From contig NZ_QJRF01000051.1 of assembly GCF_013393345.1 (NCBI RefSeq), positions 1-51,361 on the forward strand: a DNA stretch of 51,361 nt, in the 5' to 3' direction. Below the pieces are notes generated by a model that made no database searches, was not told the origin of the DNA, and saw only the letters and a program-made list of their open reading frames with translations. The first letter of the stretch is position 1. Each line of letters starts with the position of its first letter. This stretch comes from Pseudomonas taiwanensis (lineage in GTDB: Bacteria > Pseudomonadota > Gammaproteobacteria > Pseudomonadales > Pseudomonadaceae). Shown here one piece after another: positions 27,021 through 34,712 of this stretch. Made by a program: the position numbers and the translations under genes.

Positions 27021-27615
27021 AGAACACCGTTTCCCCTTCTCCCTGGATACGGATGTCGAAACGATAGGCCAGTTTGCCGTCCACTTCGCAGCGTCGAGCC
27101 ACCAGGGTTTCGCGGCGTTGTGGTTGCTCGATCAGGTTCAGCACCGGATCGACGGCGTTGGCGCTGGCTTCGTCGTCGAAGTAAATGCGGGTCTGCAGGT
27201 GGATGTTGATGCCACGGGCGAACAGCGACACGTTGATGTGCGGCGCCATGGGCACACCGGCGGCGTTCTTCACCACGCCCGGCTTGATGGTGTGCAGGGT
27301 CCACTCGCCGGCATCGAAAGTGGTGGCAGTACGGCCGAAGCTGTTGAACGGCTTTTCCAGGTCGAAGGCAGTGTCGTAGACACCTTCGTGGTTGGCCTGC
27401 CAGAACTCCAGGAAGGAGTCGCGCACCAGGTGGCCATTGCCGTCATAGACATTGCCCAGCAGCAGGATGTGCTGGCCGGGGGCGTCGGCCTTGGCCATCT
27501 GGTTCCAGATTTCCTGGTCGCGGGTCGGGTTGCCGGCCGCTTCCAGGGCCAGGCCGATGTGCACGTAGGGGCCGGCGGTCTGCGAGGGGGTTTCCGGCAG
27601 CAGTTCGATAGGCAT
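27010..27615 (-). CDS. pcaG: Protocatechuate 3,4-dioxygenase alpha subunit
   Basis: The 201-residue alpha subunit of the intradiol dioxygenase that opens protocatechuate to beta-carboxymuconate. The N-terminus LPETPSQTAGPYVHIGLALEA and later TLHTIKPG and HINVSLFARGIN motifs are typical of PcaG. It lacks the full iron-ligand set, as alpha subunits do. It follows pcaH by 12 bases. Its last codons overlap the start of the AFG1/ZapE-type gene. Confidence 0.94.
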   Translation of the reverse strand: MPIELLPETPSQTAGPYVHIGLALEAAGNPTRDQEIWNQMAKADAPGQHILLLGNVYDGNGHLVRDSFLEFWQANHEGVYDTAFDLEKPFNSFGRTATTFDAGEWTLHTIKPGVVKNAAGVPMAPHINVSLFARGINIHLQTRIYFDDEASANAVDPVLNLIEQPQRRETLVARRCEVDGKLAYRFDIRIQGEGETVFFDF

Positions 27616-27627
27616 GCGCGTATCTCC

Positions 27628-28347
27628 TCAGCGGTTTTCGAAGTGGGTCTTGCGCTGGCCGCGCAGAACGATGTCGAAGCGGTACGCCAGGCAATCCATG
27701 GGATTGGCGTTGCTCATGTCGAGCTTGGCGATCAGCGTCTGAACCGCGTCGGGGTTGGCGATGCTCTTGACGATGGGGCACATCGGAATGAGCGGGTCAC
27801 CTTCGAAATACAGCTGAGTGATCAGGCGGGTGGAGATCGACGGCCCGCTGATGGAGAAGTGGATGTGCGCCGGGCGCCAGTCGTTCGGGCCGTTGCGCCA
27901 CGGGTACGGGCCCGGCTTGATGGTGCGGAATTGGTAGTAGCCGTCGCGGTCGGTCAGCGCACGGCCGACGCCACCGAAGTTCGGGTCGAGCGGAGCCAGG
28001 TAACGGTCGTTCTTGTGGCGATAGCGGCCGCCAGCGTTTGCCTGCCACATCTCGACCAGGGTGTGAGGAACCGGCTTGCCGTACTGGTCGACCACCCGCC
28101 CGGAAACGATGATGCGCTCGCCGATGGGCAGCCCGCCGTTGTTGAAGTTGAGCAGCAGGTCGTTGTCGTGCTCGCCCATCTTCAGGTGGGAGAAATCGGG
28201 GCCGCTGGTCTCGGAGACGGACTGCGGAATGCTCACCAGCGCCTGGCGCGGGGAACGGGCAATGGACGTCTTGTAGTCGGGGGTCAGGGCCTTGGGGTGC
28301 CAGTTTCGGTCACGAATGACGAAGCGGCTGTTTTCCGCATCGGACAT
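27628..28347 (-). CDS. pcaH: Protocatechuate 3,4-dioxygenase beta subunit
   Basis: The 239-residue iron-binding beta subunit. The Fe(III) ligands can be placed at Y109 (GGRYRHKND), Y148 (PGPYPWRNG), H161 and H163 (AHIHFSISG), close to the P. putida enzyme's positions. ATG 28347 is preceded by AGAGGAAA at a good distance; the GTG one codon earlier is less likely. Expression is expected from a promoter in the 129-base gap after pcaQ, which holds a PcaQ-type dyad. It forms an operon with pcaG and probably the two genes after it. Confidence 0.95.
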   Translation of the reverse strand: MSDAENSRFVIRDRNWHPKALTPDYKTSIARSPRQALVSIPQSVSETSGPDFSHLKMGEHDNDLLLNFNNGGLPIGERIIVSGRVVDQYGKPVPHTLVEMWQANAGGRYRHKNDRYLAPLDPNFGGVGRALTDRDGYYQFRTIKPGPYPWRNGPNDWRPAHIHFSISGPSISTRLITQLYFEGDPLIPMCPIVKSIANPDAVQTLIAKLDMSNANPMDCLAYRFDIVLRGQRKTHFENR

Positions 28348-28464
28348 CACGGTTTCCTCTTATTGGAGTTGTCGGGCGGCCAATCGATACATAAGGCATT
28401 CGGCCGTGACGCGCAGTCTCATCCAACAGAGGCTGGCAGAAAATTGAAATCCTGCCGACCATCC

Positions 28465-28480
28465 ATAACCGTATGGTTAT
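28465..28480 (-). promoter_or_regulatory. PcaQ-type operator overlapping the pcaQ stop codon
   Basis: ATAACC-GTAT-GGTTAT, extended by C and G to CATAACC-N4-GGTTATG at 28464-28481. It agrees with the published PcaQ site ATAACC-N4-GGTTAA from Sinorhizobium. It lies about 118-133 bases before the pcaH start. The pcaQ stop codon (28479-28477) is inside the right half. Confidence 0.8.
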
Positions 28481-29406
28481 GTAAGACGCCCCTCGCGATA
28501 GTCCAGCGCTGCCTCGCGCAGGGTCTCCACCGCCCATTGCGCCGCCAGGGAAAGCGGCAGCGACGCATTACTGCAGATCCCCACCGAACCGCCGGGTTCC
28601 TTGAAGCCCAGGTCCAGTTCCACCAGTTCGCCGGCGGCCAGGTCCAGGCGCACCGCGTCCAGGGGGGCGATCCAGACTGCATCGCCGCTCTGCACGTAGC
28701 GCCGGCTCAGGGCCAGGGAAAGGGTTTCCAAGCGTTGGCGCGGCGGGCTGATGCCGCTCTGCACAAAGAATCCGTCGGCATGCTTGCGAATGGTGGTGCC
28801 AGCCAGCGGCAGCACCAGGGGGAAGCCATCCAGGGAGCGGCGATCAGCGCCCTCCTCCAGCAGCGGATGGCCGGCACGGACCACCAGGGTCATGGATTCG
28901 CTGTACAGGTGCTCGAAGGTCAGGCCGTGAATTTCCGGGTTGTCGGTCATGCGCCCGACCACCAGGTCCAGCTCGCCCACCCGCAATTGCGACAGCAGGT
29001 AGGCACCGGGCCCGGTCAGCACGCTGACCACCAGCGAGGGATGCTGCTGATGCAGCCGCCGCACCATTTCCGGCACCAGCAGGCCTTCCACGGTCGAGAG
29101 CACGCCGAGCCGCACGGTGCCGGCAGCGTACTCGCCTTCGCGCAAGCTGTTGACCCCGTCGCGCAGGGCCTGGACGCAGGGGCCGGCATAGCGCATGAAG
29201 GCCAGGCCGGCCTCGGTCAGGCTGACGCCGCTCTTGCTGCGCTCGAACAGGCTGGCATCGAGCACTTCCTCCAGCTCCTTGAGGGTCTTGGAGATGGCCG
29301 GCTGGCTCACCGCCAACTGATCCGCGGCGCGGGCCAGGCTGCCCTGGCGCGCCACTTCGAGGAAGCACAGCAGGTGGCGGAATTTGATGCGGGTATCGAT
29401 ATTCAA
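28477..29406 (-). CDS. pcaQ: LysR-family activator PcaQ
   Basis: A 309-residue LysR regulator that activates pcaHG, probably with beta-carboxymuconate-type inducers as in rhizobia. The N-terminal helix-turn-helix (FLEVARQGSLARAADQLAVSQPAISKTLKELEEVLDASLFERS, in two pieces here) and the substrate-like binding domain are complete. The likely start is TTG at 29406, giving N-I-D-T-R-I-K-F-R-H, with AGGA 8 bases upstream; the longer frame to 29466 adds a weak, non-conserved extension. The gene order pcaQ-pcaH-pcaG on one strand, with the operator in between, supports the name. Confidence 0.87.
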   Translation of the reverse strand: MNIDTRIKFRHLLCFLEVARQGSLARAADQLAVSQPAISKTLKELEEVLDASLFERSKSGVSLTEAGLAFMRYAGPCVQALRDGVNSLREGEYAAGTVRLGVLSTVEGLLVPEMVRRLHQQHPSLVVSVLTGPGAYLLSQLRVGELDLVVGRMTDNPEIHGLTFEHLYSESMTLVVRAGHPLLEEGADRRSLDGFPLVLPLAGTTIRKHADGFFVQSGISPPRQRLETLSLALSRRYVQSGDAVWIAPLDAVRLDLAAGELVELDLGFKEPGGSVGICSNASLPLSLAAQWAVETLREAALDYREGRLT

Positions 29407-29509
29407 CGGCGGGTCCTGTGGCGGCTGGCCTGCGAAGGCTAGCTCAAGGACGGGGCCCACAGCCAACTCCTATTTGAACCTGGGAAAACCACGTCTGGAC
29501 CGAACTCGT

Positions 29510-29573
29510 GTAGGAGCGAGCTTGCTCGCGAAGGATGGCGCTCGGACTGTTCGCGAGCAGAGCTCGCTCCTAC
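29510..29573. repeat. GTAGGAGCGAGC-type REP pair
   Basis: GTAGGAGCGAGCTTGCTCGC at the left and a slightly diverged GCGAGCAGAGCTCGCTCCTAC at the right. The right end supplies the stop codon of the rof gene (29572-29570). Confidence 0.82.
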
Positions 29574-29854
29574 AGCCCAAACGGCACCGCGCAGACCTTG
29601 CCGGCCAACTCGACCCGGCCGAACCGCGCACCGGGTTCCAGTGGGGTGATCGCCAGCAGCCGGTCCATGCGCACGGAGCAAGGGCCGTCCTCCACTTCCA
29701 GCACGAAGAATTCTTCCTTCTCCGCGCTGGTGTGGGTGGTCAGCGCCCTGGCCTCGAATCCGCCGCCGTCCACCAGCTCCACCTTCACCAGGTAGCGATA
29801 CAGGCAGGCGATTTCCAGGAAATCGTGCAAGTCGCAATCCAGGGGCTGATACAT
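29570..29854 (-). CDS. rof: Rho-binding antiterminator (Rof/YaeO family)
   Basis: A 94-residue small protein of the Rof family, which binds Rho and reduces Rho-dependent termination. Typical features are YQPLDCDLHDFLEIACLY at the start (family motif C-D-x2-D-x-L-E-x-A-C) and an Sm-like beta fold to the end. ATG 29854 is 10 bases after the DUF2024 stop, with GGAGA upstream. It is the last gene of a three-gene minus-strand set with a DUF2024 and a thioredoxin-like gene. Its C-terminus ends in a REP element, so the last residue or two may be recent. Confidence 0.85.
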   Translation of the reverse strand: MYQPLDCDLHDFLEIACLYRYLVKVELVDGGGFEARALTTHTSAEKEEFFVLEVEDGPCSVRMDRLLAITPLEPGARFGRVELAGKVCAVPFGL

Positions 29855-29864
29855 GGCGGTCTCC

Positions 29865-30119
29865 TCAGCAACCTTGCAGCGGAATGATCGAGTAGCCGTG
29901 TCGGCCGATGGCTTCGGCCACCTGCGGACTGGCGATCTCGCTGTGGCAGAACAGGCACTCGCTGGCGGCGATGTCGGCGTCCTGCACACCCCGGCCGGCC
30001 AGCCACTCGGCGGCGAAGCGCCCCGCCTGGAGCTTGTCGCCGCCGTCGGTCAGCACGTCGAAGTGCAGGTAACGGCCATCGCGGGTACGGACATGGGTAT
30101 CGAAGACTTTCACCTGCAT
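29865..30119 (-). CDS. DUF2024 family protein with a CxxC motif
   Basis: An 84-residue protein matching the DUF2024 pattern: it begins VKVFDTHVRTRDGRYLHFDVL and ends with CLFCHSE...I...GYSIIPLQGC. C55 and C58 form a CxxC pair and the last residue is Cys. No function is established for the family. It lies 13 bases after the thioredoxin-like gene and 10 before rof, so all three are likely one operon, divergent from the MarR gene. Confidence 0.8.
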   Translation of the reverse strand: MQVKVFDTHVRTRDGRYLHFDVLTDGGDKLQAGRFAAEWLAGRGVQDADIAASECLFCHSEIASPQVAEAIGRHGYSIIPLQGC

Positions 30120-30132
30120 TTCGATGCCCTCC

Positions 30133-30363
30133 TTACTTCAGGTCCGCAATCGCGGCGCCGAAGTTGATGTGCAGCACCTGATCGTCCACCACCAGGGCGG
30201 GGACCGACTTCACGCCGGCAGCTTCAGCTTCGGCAACGCGGGCCGGGGCTTCGCCCAGGTGAACCACTTCCACCTTCACCTCAGGGGCGAGCAGATTGAG
30301 CAGGGTCTGTTCAGCGGAAACGCAAACCGGGCAGCCGGCGTGGTAGTAACGGGCGGTAGTCAT
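30133..30363 (-). CDS. Small thioredoxin/glutaredoxin-like protein
   Basis: A 76-residue protein with the thioredoxin-type active site C11-P-V-C14 (HAGCPVCVSAEQTLLNLL) and the cis-proline loop VKSVPALVVDDQVLHINFG. It is shorter than thioredoxin (about 105), close to the NrdH/glutaredoxin-like class. It is the first gene of the minus-strand trio; its start is 22 bases from a perfect GTATCGA-T-TCGATAC dyad. Cytoplasmic, with a presumed thiol redox role, partner unknown. Confidence 0.85.
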   Translation of the reverse strand: MTTARYYHAGCPVCVSAEQTLLNLLAPEVKVEVVHLGEAPARVAEAEAAGVKSVPALVVDDQVLHINFGAAIADLK

Positions 30364-30385
30364 CTTCTGTCTCCTGGTTGATTTA

Positions 30386-30400
30386 GTATCGATTCGATAC
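30386..30400. promoter_or_regulatory. MarR-type operator 1
   Basis: GTATCGA-T-TCGATAC, a perfect 7-bp-arm palindrome between the divergent thioredoxin-like and MarR genes, 22 bases from the start of the former. Confidence 0.7.
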
Positions 30401-30439
30401 CGCAGTCAGGTTACCCGGAGCACACCCTTTGTCAATATA

Positions 30440-30454
30440 GTTTTTACTCGATAC
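30440..30454. promoter_or_regulatory. MarR-type operator 2, imperfect
   Basis: GTTTTTACTCGATAC matches operator 1 at 11 of 15 positions, with the TCGATAC half intact. It ends 21 bases before the marR ATG. The two sites are 54 bases apart, centre to centre, which would allow control of both directions. Confidence 0.55.
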
Positions 30455-30475
30455 TATTTATCGACGGAGGTGAAT

Positions 30476-31039
30476 ATGACCACCCTTTTCGATCTGTTCG
30501 AACGACTGACCAGCCTGATGCGCATCTGGCACCGCGAGCACCCGCTGCTGGCCGATCTCCAGCCCGTGCAGCTCAGCGCGCTGGAATACCTGGCGCGCTG
30601 CAACCACTACTCGGACACGCCGCTGGCAGTGACCGATTACCTGGGGCTGACCAAGGGCACGGTGTCGCAATCGCTGAAAGCGCTGGAAGCCAAGGGGCTG
30701 ATCGAGAAGCGCCAGGACCTGCAGGACAAGCGCAGCGTGCACCTGGTGCTGACGCCTGCGGCGCGTGAGCTGCTGGTGGCGGTGACGCCGCCTGAATTCC
30801 TGGCGAACGCCGCAGAGGCAATGGGGGCGGATGCGGAGGAACTGGAACGGCTGCTGGCTGAACTGCTGCGTACCGTACAGCGCCAGGTGGATGTGCCCGG
30901 TTTCGGCCTGTGCAAGACCTGCCGCTTTCATCAGCAGCGGGACGGCGGCCCCTTCTGCGGGTTGACCCGGGAACCCCTGGCCCGCGCTTCCATCGAGCTG
31001 ATCTGCCGTGAACACCAGCCGCACGAAGATGCAGCCTGA
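30476..31039 (+). CDS. MarR-family regulator with a Cys-rich C-terminal extension
   Basis: A 187-residue MarR-type regulator. The winged helix region is at about residues 30-100 (LAVTDYLGLTKGTVSQSLKALEAKGLIEKRQDLQDKRSVHLVLT). Beyond the usual domain it has a C-terminal extension with C146-x2-C149, C161 and C177 plus nearby His, a set that could bind zinc or an Fe-S cluster or act as a thiol switch. ATG 30476 is 5 bases after GGAGG; a GTG two codons upstream overlaps that site. It is divergent from a thioredoxin-like gene with two related dyads in the gap. The signal it senses is unknown; redox or metal is a fair guess. Confidence 0.85.
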   Translation: MTTLFDLFERLTSLMRIWHREHPLLADLQPVQLSALEYLARCNHYSDTPLAVTDYLGLTKGTVSQSLKALEAKGLIEKRQDLQDKRSVHLVLTPAARELLVAVTPPEFLANAAEAMGADAEELERLLAELLRTVQRQVDVPGFGLCKTCRFHQQRDGGPFCGLTREPLARASIELICREHQPHEDAA

Positions 31040-31058
31040 TCAATGGCTGGGTGGGAAA

Positions 31059-31102
31059 AGCCTTAAGAGGCTAAAAATAGATAAGTAGCCTTTTACGGCT
31101 AC
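31059..31102. repeat. Left-flank dyads of the SatD/DUF3307 cassette
   Basis: AGCCT-TAAG-AGGCT at 31059-31072 is followed by GTAGCC-TTTTAC-GGCTAC at 31085-31102. The second overlaps the stop codon of the DUF3307-like gene (31101-31099) and could end its transcript. Both share the AGCC/GGCT core with dyads at the other end of the cassette. Confidence 0.65.
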
Positions 31103-31851
31103 TTTGCTTGCAAATCCTGTCCCAGAATCAGAAGCGTCGCGATACCCACGCCGATACTGATACTGAAGCTGAGCAACGTGCCCAATAGGATGTATTCGCT
31201 GAGCGCACGATGATTAGCTCCCTTGACCTCGTTGAAACGCAGGATGCTCTTGGCCGTAAGCAGGAAGCCAACAGCTTCCCACTGCTGTAACAGCACGAAG
31301 GTGAGGATCATTCCGCGCTCCAGGTAACCAATCAGAGCCCCAGCATTTTTCAAGGAGCCATCGCTTTGGGGTATCGAACCCAACCAAGGTTGCAGCACCG
31401 CAACTATCACCCGGGACGCCGGTTGAAGCACCATCGCAAAAGCCAGTAGAACAACAAGATTTTGGGCATTCAGCGTTTTCTCGAGATGCGCTGCCACCTC
31501 ATCCCAATAGCCATTACTGCTCAGCCATATGACCAGGATGAGGGACAGATTTCCTACCAACTCGACGCCAAGTCCTGCACCCTTTCCAAGGCCGACACGT
31601 GACGAACAATGGTTCAGTAGCAGCCAGGACAACGAGACGGCTAACCCCGCCGCCAACGCAAAGGCCCACCCTTGGCCGAAGACAGCCAATACAACCAGTA
31701 CAGCCACCCCATGTAGTACTGCCAGTAACGCCCTCTCCCAAGCCCTCACTGGTCGAGTTGCTTGATCGATCATTCGCCGCAACGGCAGCAAGAACTCCAG
31801 TAACGTAAATCCCAGCAATAGGAACAACAGCAAGACCTTCGCCTTATCCAT
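31099..31851 (-). CDS. DUF3307-like integral membrane protein
   Basis: A 250-residue membrane protein with about six hydrophobic segments. The C-terminal part (AGALIGYLERGMILTFVLL...GFLLTAKSILRFNE...SEYILLGTLLSF) follows the DUF3307 pattern of an LER motif, an AKSILRF motif and EYxLxGTLxS. The family has no known function but is commonly paired with SatD-type genes, as here: the SatD-like gene overlaps it by 8 bases. Base composition is near 50% G+C, clearly below the surrounding DNA, which suggests transfer. It may be a membrane effector controlled by its partner. Confidence 0.75.
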   Translation of the reverse strand: MDKAKVLLLFLLLGFTLLEFLLPLRRMIDQATRPVRAWERALLAVLHGVAVLVVLAVFGQGWAFALAAGLAVSLSWLLLNHCSSRVGLGKGAGLGVELVGNLSLILVIWLSSNGYWDEVAAHLEKTLNAQNLVVLLAFAMVLQPASRVIVAVLQPWLGSIPQSDGSLKNAGALIGYLERGMILTFVLLQQWEAVGFLLTAKSILRFNEVKGANHRALSEYILLGTLLSFSISIGVGIATLLILGQDLQAK

Positions 31852-32461
31852 GGAGAAGTTCCTTGATCCAGTCCCGGGAACGCTCTAAGTAGCGGTCCAC
31901 CAAACGCGCATTGGCCCGTTGCAATGCCTTGTTTACGGTAACCCGCGATTTGCCGAGGAGGAGTGCCGTGCCTTGCTGATCTCGCCCCTCTATTGCTTGC
32001 AAGAAGTAAGTCTGCGCTTCAACAGTGGTCCACCCATCGAGGATCGCCGCTACAAACTCCGTTACCAGACCCAGGCGCTCCTGCAACTGACTATCGCTGG
32101 AGAAAACCGCGAGACTGTTTTTCTTCATGCCATCCAAGCCCTGACCGGAGAGCACAAACGCCTCACCGAACCCACGCTGCGCTTCCACGGTACCAATGCC
32201 GATTGCGATTCGCGCATCCCACCGTTCCTCCGGCGGACTGGATGCAATCAGCCCCGCGCGCAGTACCACAGCGCAGCGAACAGCTTCGACCGTGTTCTCC
32301 GGCACCAGTTGGAAGCCATCCCCACGGTAGGTCTCAGCCTTGAAAGCAAAGGATGCTTCAAGCCTTTTCAGTACGCTCTGCAAGCTGTCGATATAGGCCA
32401 ACGTGTCATAGGACGACTGGGAATGAATCAAATCCCCCGTCAGTACTGCCTTGATGGTCAT
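31844..32461 (-). CDS. SatD-family protein with a C-terminal DNA-binding-like region
   Basis: A 205-residue protein starting MTIKAVLTGDLIHSQ, the SatD-type N-terminus. It continues with YRGDGFQLV and ARIAIGIG, which recall nucleotide-cyclase-like folds. The end (QQGTALLLGKSRVTVNKALQRANARLVDRYLE) looks like a helix-turn-helix. SatD was named from an acid-tolerance operon in Streptococcus; the mechanism is unclear. Start at 32461 matches the family; an ATG at 32491, ten codons upstream, is only 4 bases from a perfect dyad. Neither start has a strong ribosome site. G+C is low, as in its partner. Confidence 0.72.
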   Translation of the reverse strand: MTIKAVLTGDLIHSQSSYDTLAYIDSLQSVLKRLEASFAFKAETYRGDGFQLVPENTVEAVRCAVVLRAGLIASSPPEERWDARIAIGIGTVEAQRGFGEAFVLSGQGLDGMKKNSLAVFSSDSQLQERLGLVTEFVAAILDGWTTVEAQTYFLQAIEGRDQQGTALLLGKSRVTVNKALQRANARLVDRYLERSRDWIKELLHG

Positions 32462-32495
32462 AGGTAAACCGGAAAGGGCAATGGAAGCCATGAAA

Positions 32496-32541
32496 GTAGC
32501 CTGAATAGGCTACTAATGCAAAAGAACCCTTTCAGGGCTAC
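32496..32541. promoter_or_regulatory. Right-flank dyads upstream of the SatD-like gene
   Basis: GTAGCCT-GAAT-AGGCTAC at 32496-32513 is a perfect 7-bp-arm dyad just upstream of the SatD-like gene. CCCT-TTC-AGGG followed by CTAC lies at 32527-32541. The core TAGCCT-N4-AGGCTA is nearly the same as the left-flank dyad AGCCT-TAAG-AGGCTA. This suggests one binding protein for both ends, possibly the SatD-like protein. Confidence 0.6.
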
Positions 32542-32667
32542 ATGACGACGGCGTGGACCCGTTCGTAAGTATGGGGAGGCAATGGGAAGTGGAAGCCGCA
32601 GGCACTAACCGCGCACCCGCTCAAGACGGGCGCGCAACGATGTCAGACAAGGGCCTCCCTGCTTTGC

Positions 32668-32928
32668 TCAAGCGCTCTTCTGGAACAGCTCGCGCCCCTC
32701 GTCCAGGCACTGATCCACCAACCACCTGCCATGGGCCAGTGATGCCTGCTGGGCCTTGCCCAGTTCAGCCAGGAAGGAATAGCGAACCGGGAGCGCAATT
32801 CGGCGGGTGGTTTGCCCGTCAGGCGCGATGATGTGGCAACCGGCAGCCCAGGGGGTCGGAATGCCCGGATGCTCGAACACATCGGCGACTACGGTGTGGT
32901 CGCGGTGTACGCATTGCAGGATGCTCAT
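32668..32928 (-). CDS. Small hypothetical protein
   Basis: An 86-residue protein, not recognised. It starts MSILQCVHRDHTVVADVFEHPG and is soluble-looking, with no membrane helix or signal peptide. A stretch near the middle (GCHIIAPDGQTTRRIALPVRY) recalls small conserved pseudomonad proteins of unknown function. AGAGGT lies a few bases upstream of the ATG, which supports translation. It is divergent from the MocR gene, with about 290 bases between; that gap (32929-33215) shows no other gene or clear element. Confidence 0.55.
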   Translation of the reverse strand: MSILQCVHRDHTVVADVFEHPGIPTPWAAGCHIIAPDGQTTRRIALPVRYSFLAELGKAQQASLAHGRWLVDQCLDEGRELFQKSA

Positions 32929-33215
32929 GGGGTCTACCTCTTTGTTGAATGCCCGGCGCAATGGGTCGCCCAGTCCGGCAGGCGTGAGTGAAGTTCAACT
33001 GAAGGTTGGCGCATGCCTCGCTCTCATCCGGATATAGCACAGGGGGCACTCCGGGACGTTTCACCTGACCGGGGGTCATGCCATTGGCCTTCCGGGAAAT
33101 GCGTAAATTGGCTATTCGACGCGGACGGCCCGGGGGCTAACGTAGCCCCGTCCTCGCCATCCACTGCCACCGGCAATGCGGTATTTTTTCAACCAGTCCC
33201 TCGCCGGAGCCATGC

Positions 33216-34649
33216 ATGGAACTGCACATCGTCATTCAGGGCAGCAAGGACCTGTCCGGTCAGCTGTATCGCCAGTTGCGCGAGGCCATCGAGTCCGGCC
33301 GCCTGAAGGCCGGCACGCGGCTGCCACCAAGCCGCTTGCTCGCCGAGCAGCTGGGTATCTCGCGCAAGACGGTATCCGATACCTATGCCCTGCTCACCTA
33401 CGACAACCTGCTCATCGGCAAGGTGGGCTCGGGCACCTTCGTCAATGCGCAGTCCGCCGGCCAGGGGCGCAAGCAGGGACACGAATCCCTGGCCAGTGCG
33501 GCGATCATTTCCCGGTGGCGCAATATCTCCAGCAGCCTGAGCCATCCGTCCCCTGATGCGTTGTTGCGCTACGACTTCCTCGGCGGCGCCACCACCCGCA
33601 ATCAGTTCCCCCAGGACGACTGGCGCCGCTGCACCCAGCACGCCCTGCGCCAGACAGCGAAATCCCGGGGCCTCTACAGCGAGGCAGCCGGCTTGCCCGC
33701 CCTGCGCGATGCCATTGCCCGCCACGTGGCCTTTTCCCGCGGCGTACGCTGCAACGCCGAGGATGTCGTGGTGTGCAATGGCGCGCAGCAGGCGTTGGAC
33801 CTGCTTGCTCGTGTGCTGATCGAACCAGGCTGCAGCGTGGCCGTGGAGGACCCTGGCTACCCGCCGGCGCGCCAACTGTTCGCCGCCCAGGGCGCCGAGG
33901 TGATCGGCATTCCAGTGGATGCGGAAGGTATCTGCGTCGACGCCATTCCCGAAGATGTGCGACTGATCTACGTGACCCCGTCGCACCAGTTCCCCCTCGG
34001 CATGCCCATGAGCCAGGCCCGACGCGAAGCGCTGCTGGAGAAAGCCCTGCGCATCGGCGCGGTGATCATCGAAGACGACTACGACTGTGAATTCCGCTAC
34101 GAAGGCCGCCCCACTGAAACACTGCAGAGCCTGGACAGCCAGGGAGCCGTGGCTTACGTCGGTACCTTCTCCAAGTCCCTGCAGCCAGAGCTTCGCCTGG
34201 GCTACTGCATCCTGCCGCCCGCGCTGATCGCCGCCATTACCGCCGCCAAGCAGCTCGCCGATTGCCACTGCTCGACCCTGATGCAGTGGACCCTGGCCAA
34301 GTTCATCGATGAAGGCTGCCTGCTCAAACATATCCGTCGCTGCCACCCGCTCTACACCAGCCGGCGCGAGCGTATTCACGAACGCATCAACGGCGACCTC
34401 GGACGCTGGTTCGAGCTGGTGCCTTCGGTGGCAGGCTTCCACCTCGCGGTCCTGGCGAAGGTGCCGGTGGACATACCGCTGCTGGTGGAACTGGCCCGCA
34501 AAGTGGACGTCGGCATTTATCCGCTGGCCGGATTCTCCTACCAGATGCCGCCACGCAGCGGCCTGATGCTCGGCTATGGCGGCATCGAAACCCTGGACAT
34601 CGACCCGGCGCTGGATCGGGTGCGGGACATCCTGGAGCAGATTGCATAG
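33216..34649 (+). CDS. MocR/PdxR-type regulator (GntR helix-turn-helix plus aminotransferase-like domain)
   Basis: A 477-residue PLP-dependent transcription regulator. The N-terminal GntR winged helix (LYRQLREAIESGRLKAGTRLPPSRLLAEQLGISRKTVSDTYALL, in two pieces here) spans about residues 12-75. A fold-type I aminotransferase domain follows (about 110-470). The PLP-lysine region is VAYVGTFSKSLQPELRLGY, and IIEDDYDCEF is the usual Asp motif. Such proteins regulate vitamin B6, GABA, taurine or amino acid genes. It is convergent with a succinate-semialdehyde dehydrogenase gene, so a link to GABA-like catabolism is possible, but the target is unknown. Confidence 0.88.
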   Translation: MELHIVIQGSKDLSGQLYRQLREAIESGRLKAGTRLPPSRLLAEQLGISRKTVSDTYALLTYDNLLIGKVGSGTFVNAQSAGQGRKQGHESLASAAIISRWRNISSSLSHPSPDALLRYDFLGGATTRNQFPQDDWRRCTQHALRQTAKSRGLYSEAAGLPALRDAIARHVAFSRGVRCNAEDVVVCNGAQQALDLLARVLIEPGCSVAVEDPGYPPARQLFAAQGAEVIGIPVDAEGICVDAIPEDVRLIYVTPSHQFPLGMPMSQARREALLEKALRIGAVIIEDDYDCEFRYEGRPTETLQSLDSQGAVAYVGTFSKSLQPELRLGYCILPPALIAAITAAKQLADCHCSTLMQWTLAKFIDEGCLLKHIRRCHPLYTSRRERIHERINGDLGRWFELVPSVAGFHLAVLAKVPVDIPLLVELARKVDVGIYPLAGFSYQMPPRSGLMLGYGGIETLDIDPALDRVRDILEQIA

Positions 34650-34712
34650 TTTCAAACGCCCATCCGCTTTTCCTGTGGGGGCGCACCCAAATTCCGATCT
34701 CAAAATGAAAAA

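Noticed and set aside
26959-29442. 827-codon plus-strand frame across pcaG, pcaH and pcaQ
   Set aside because: It is the complement of three confidently identified genes and resembles no protein family.
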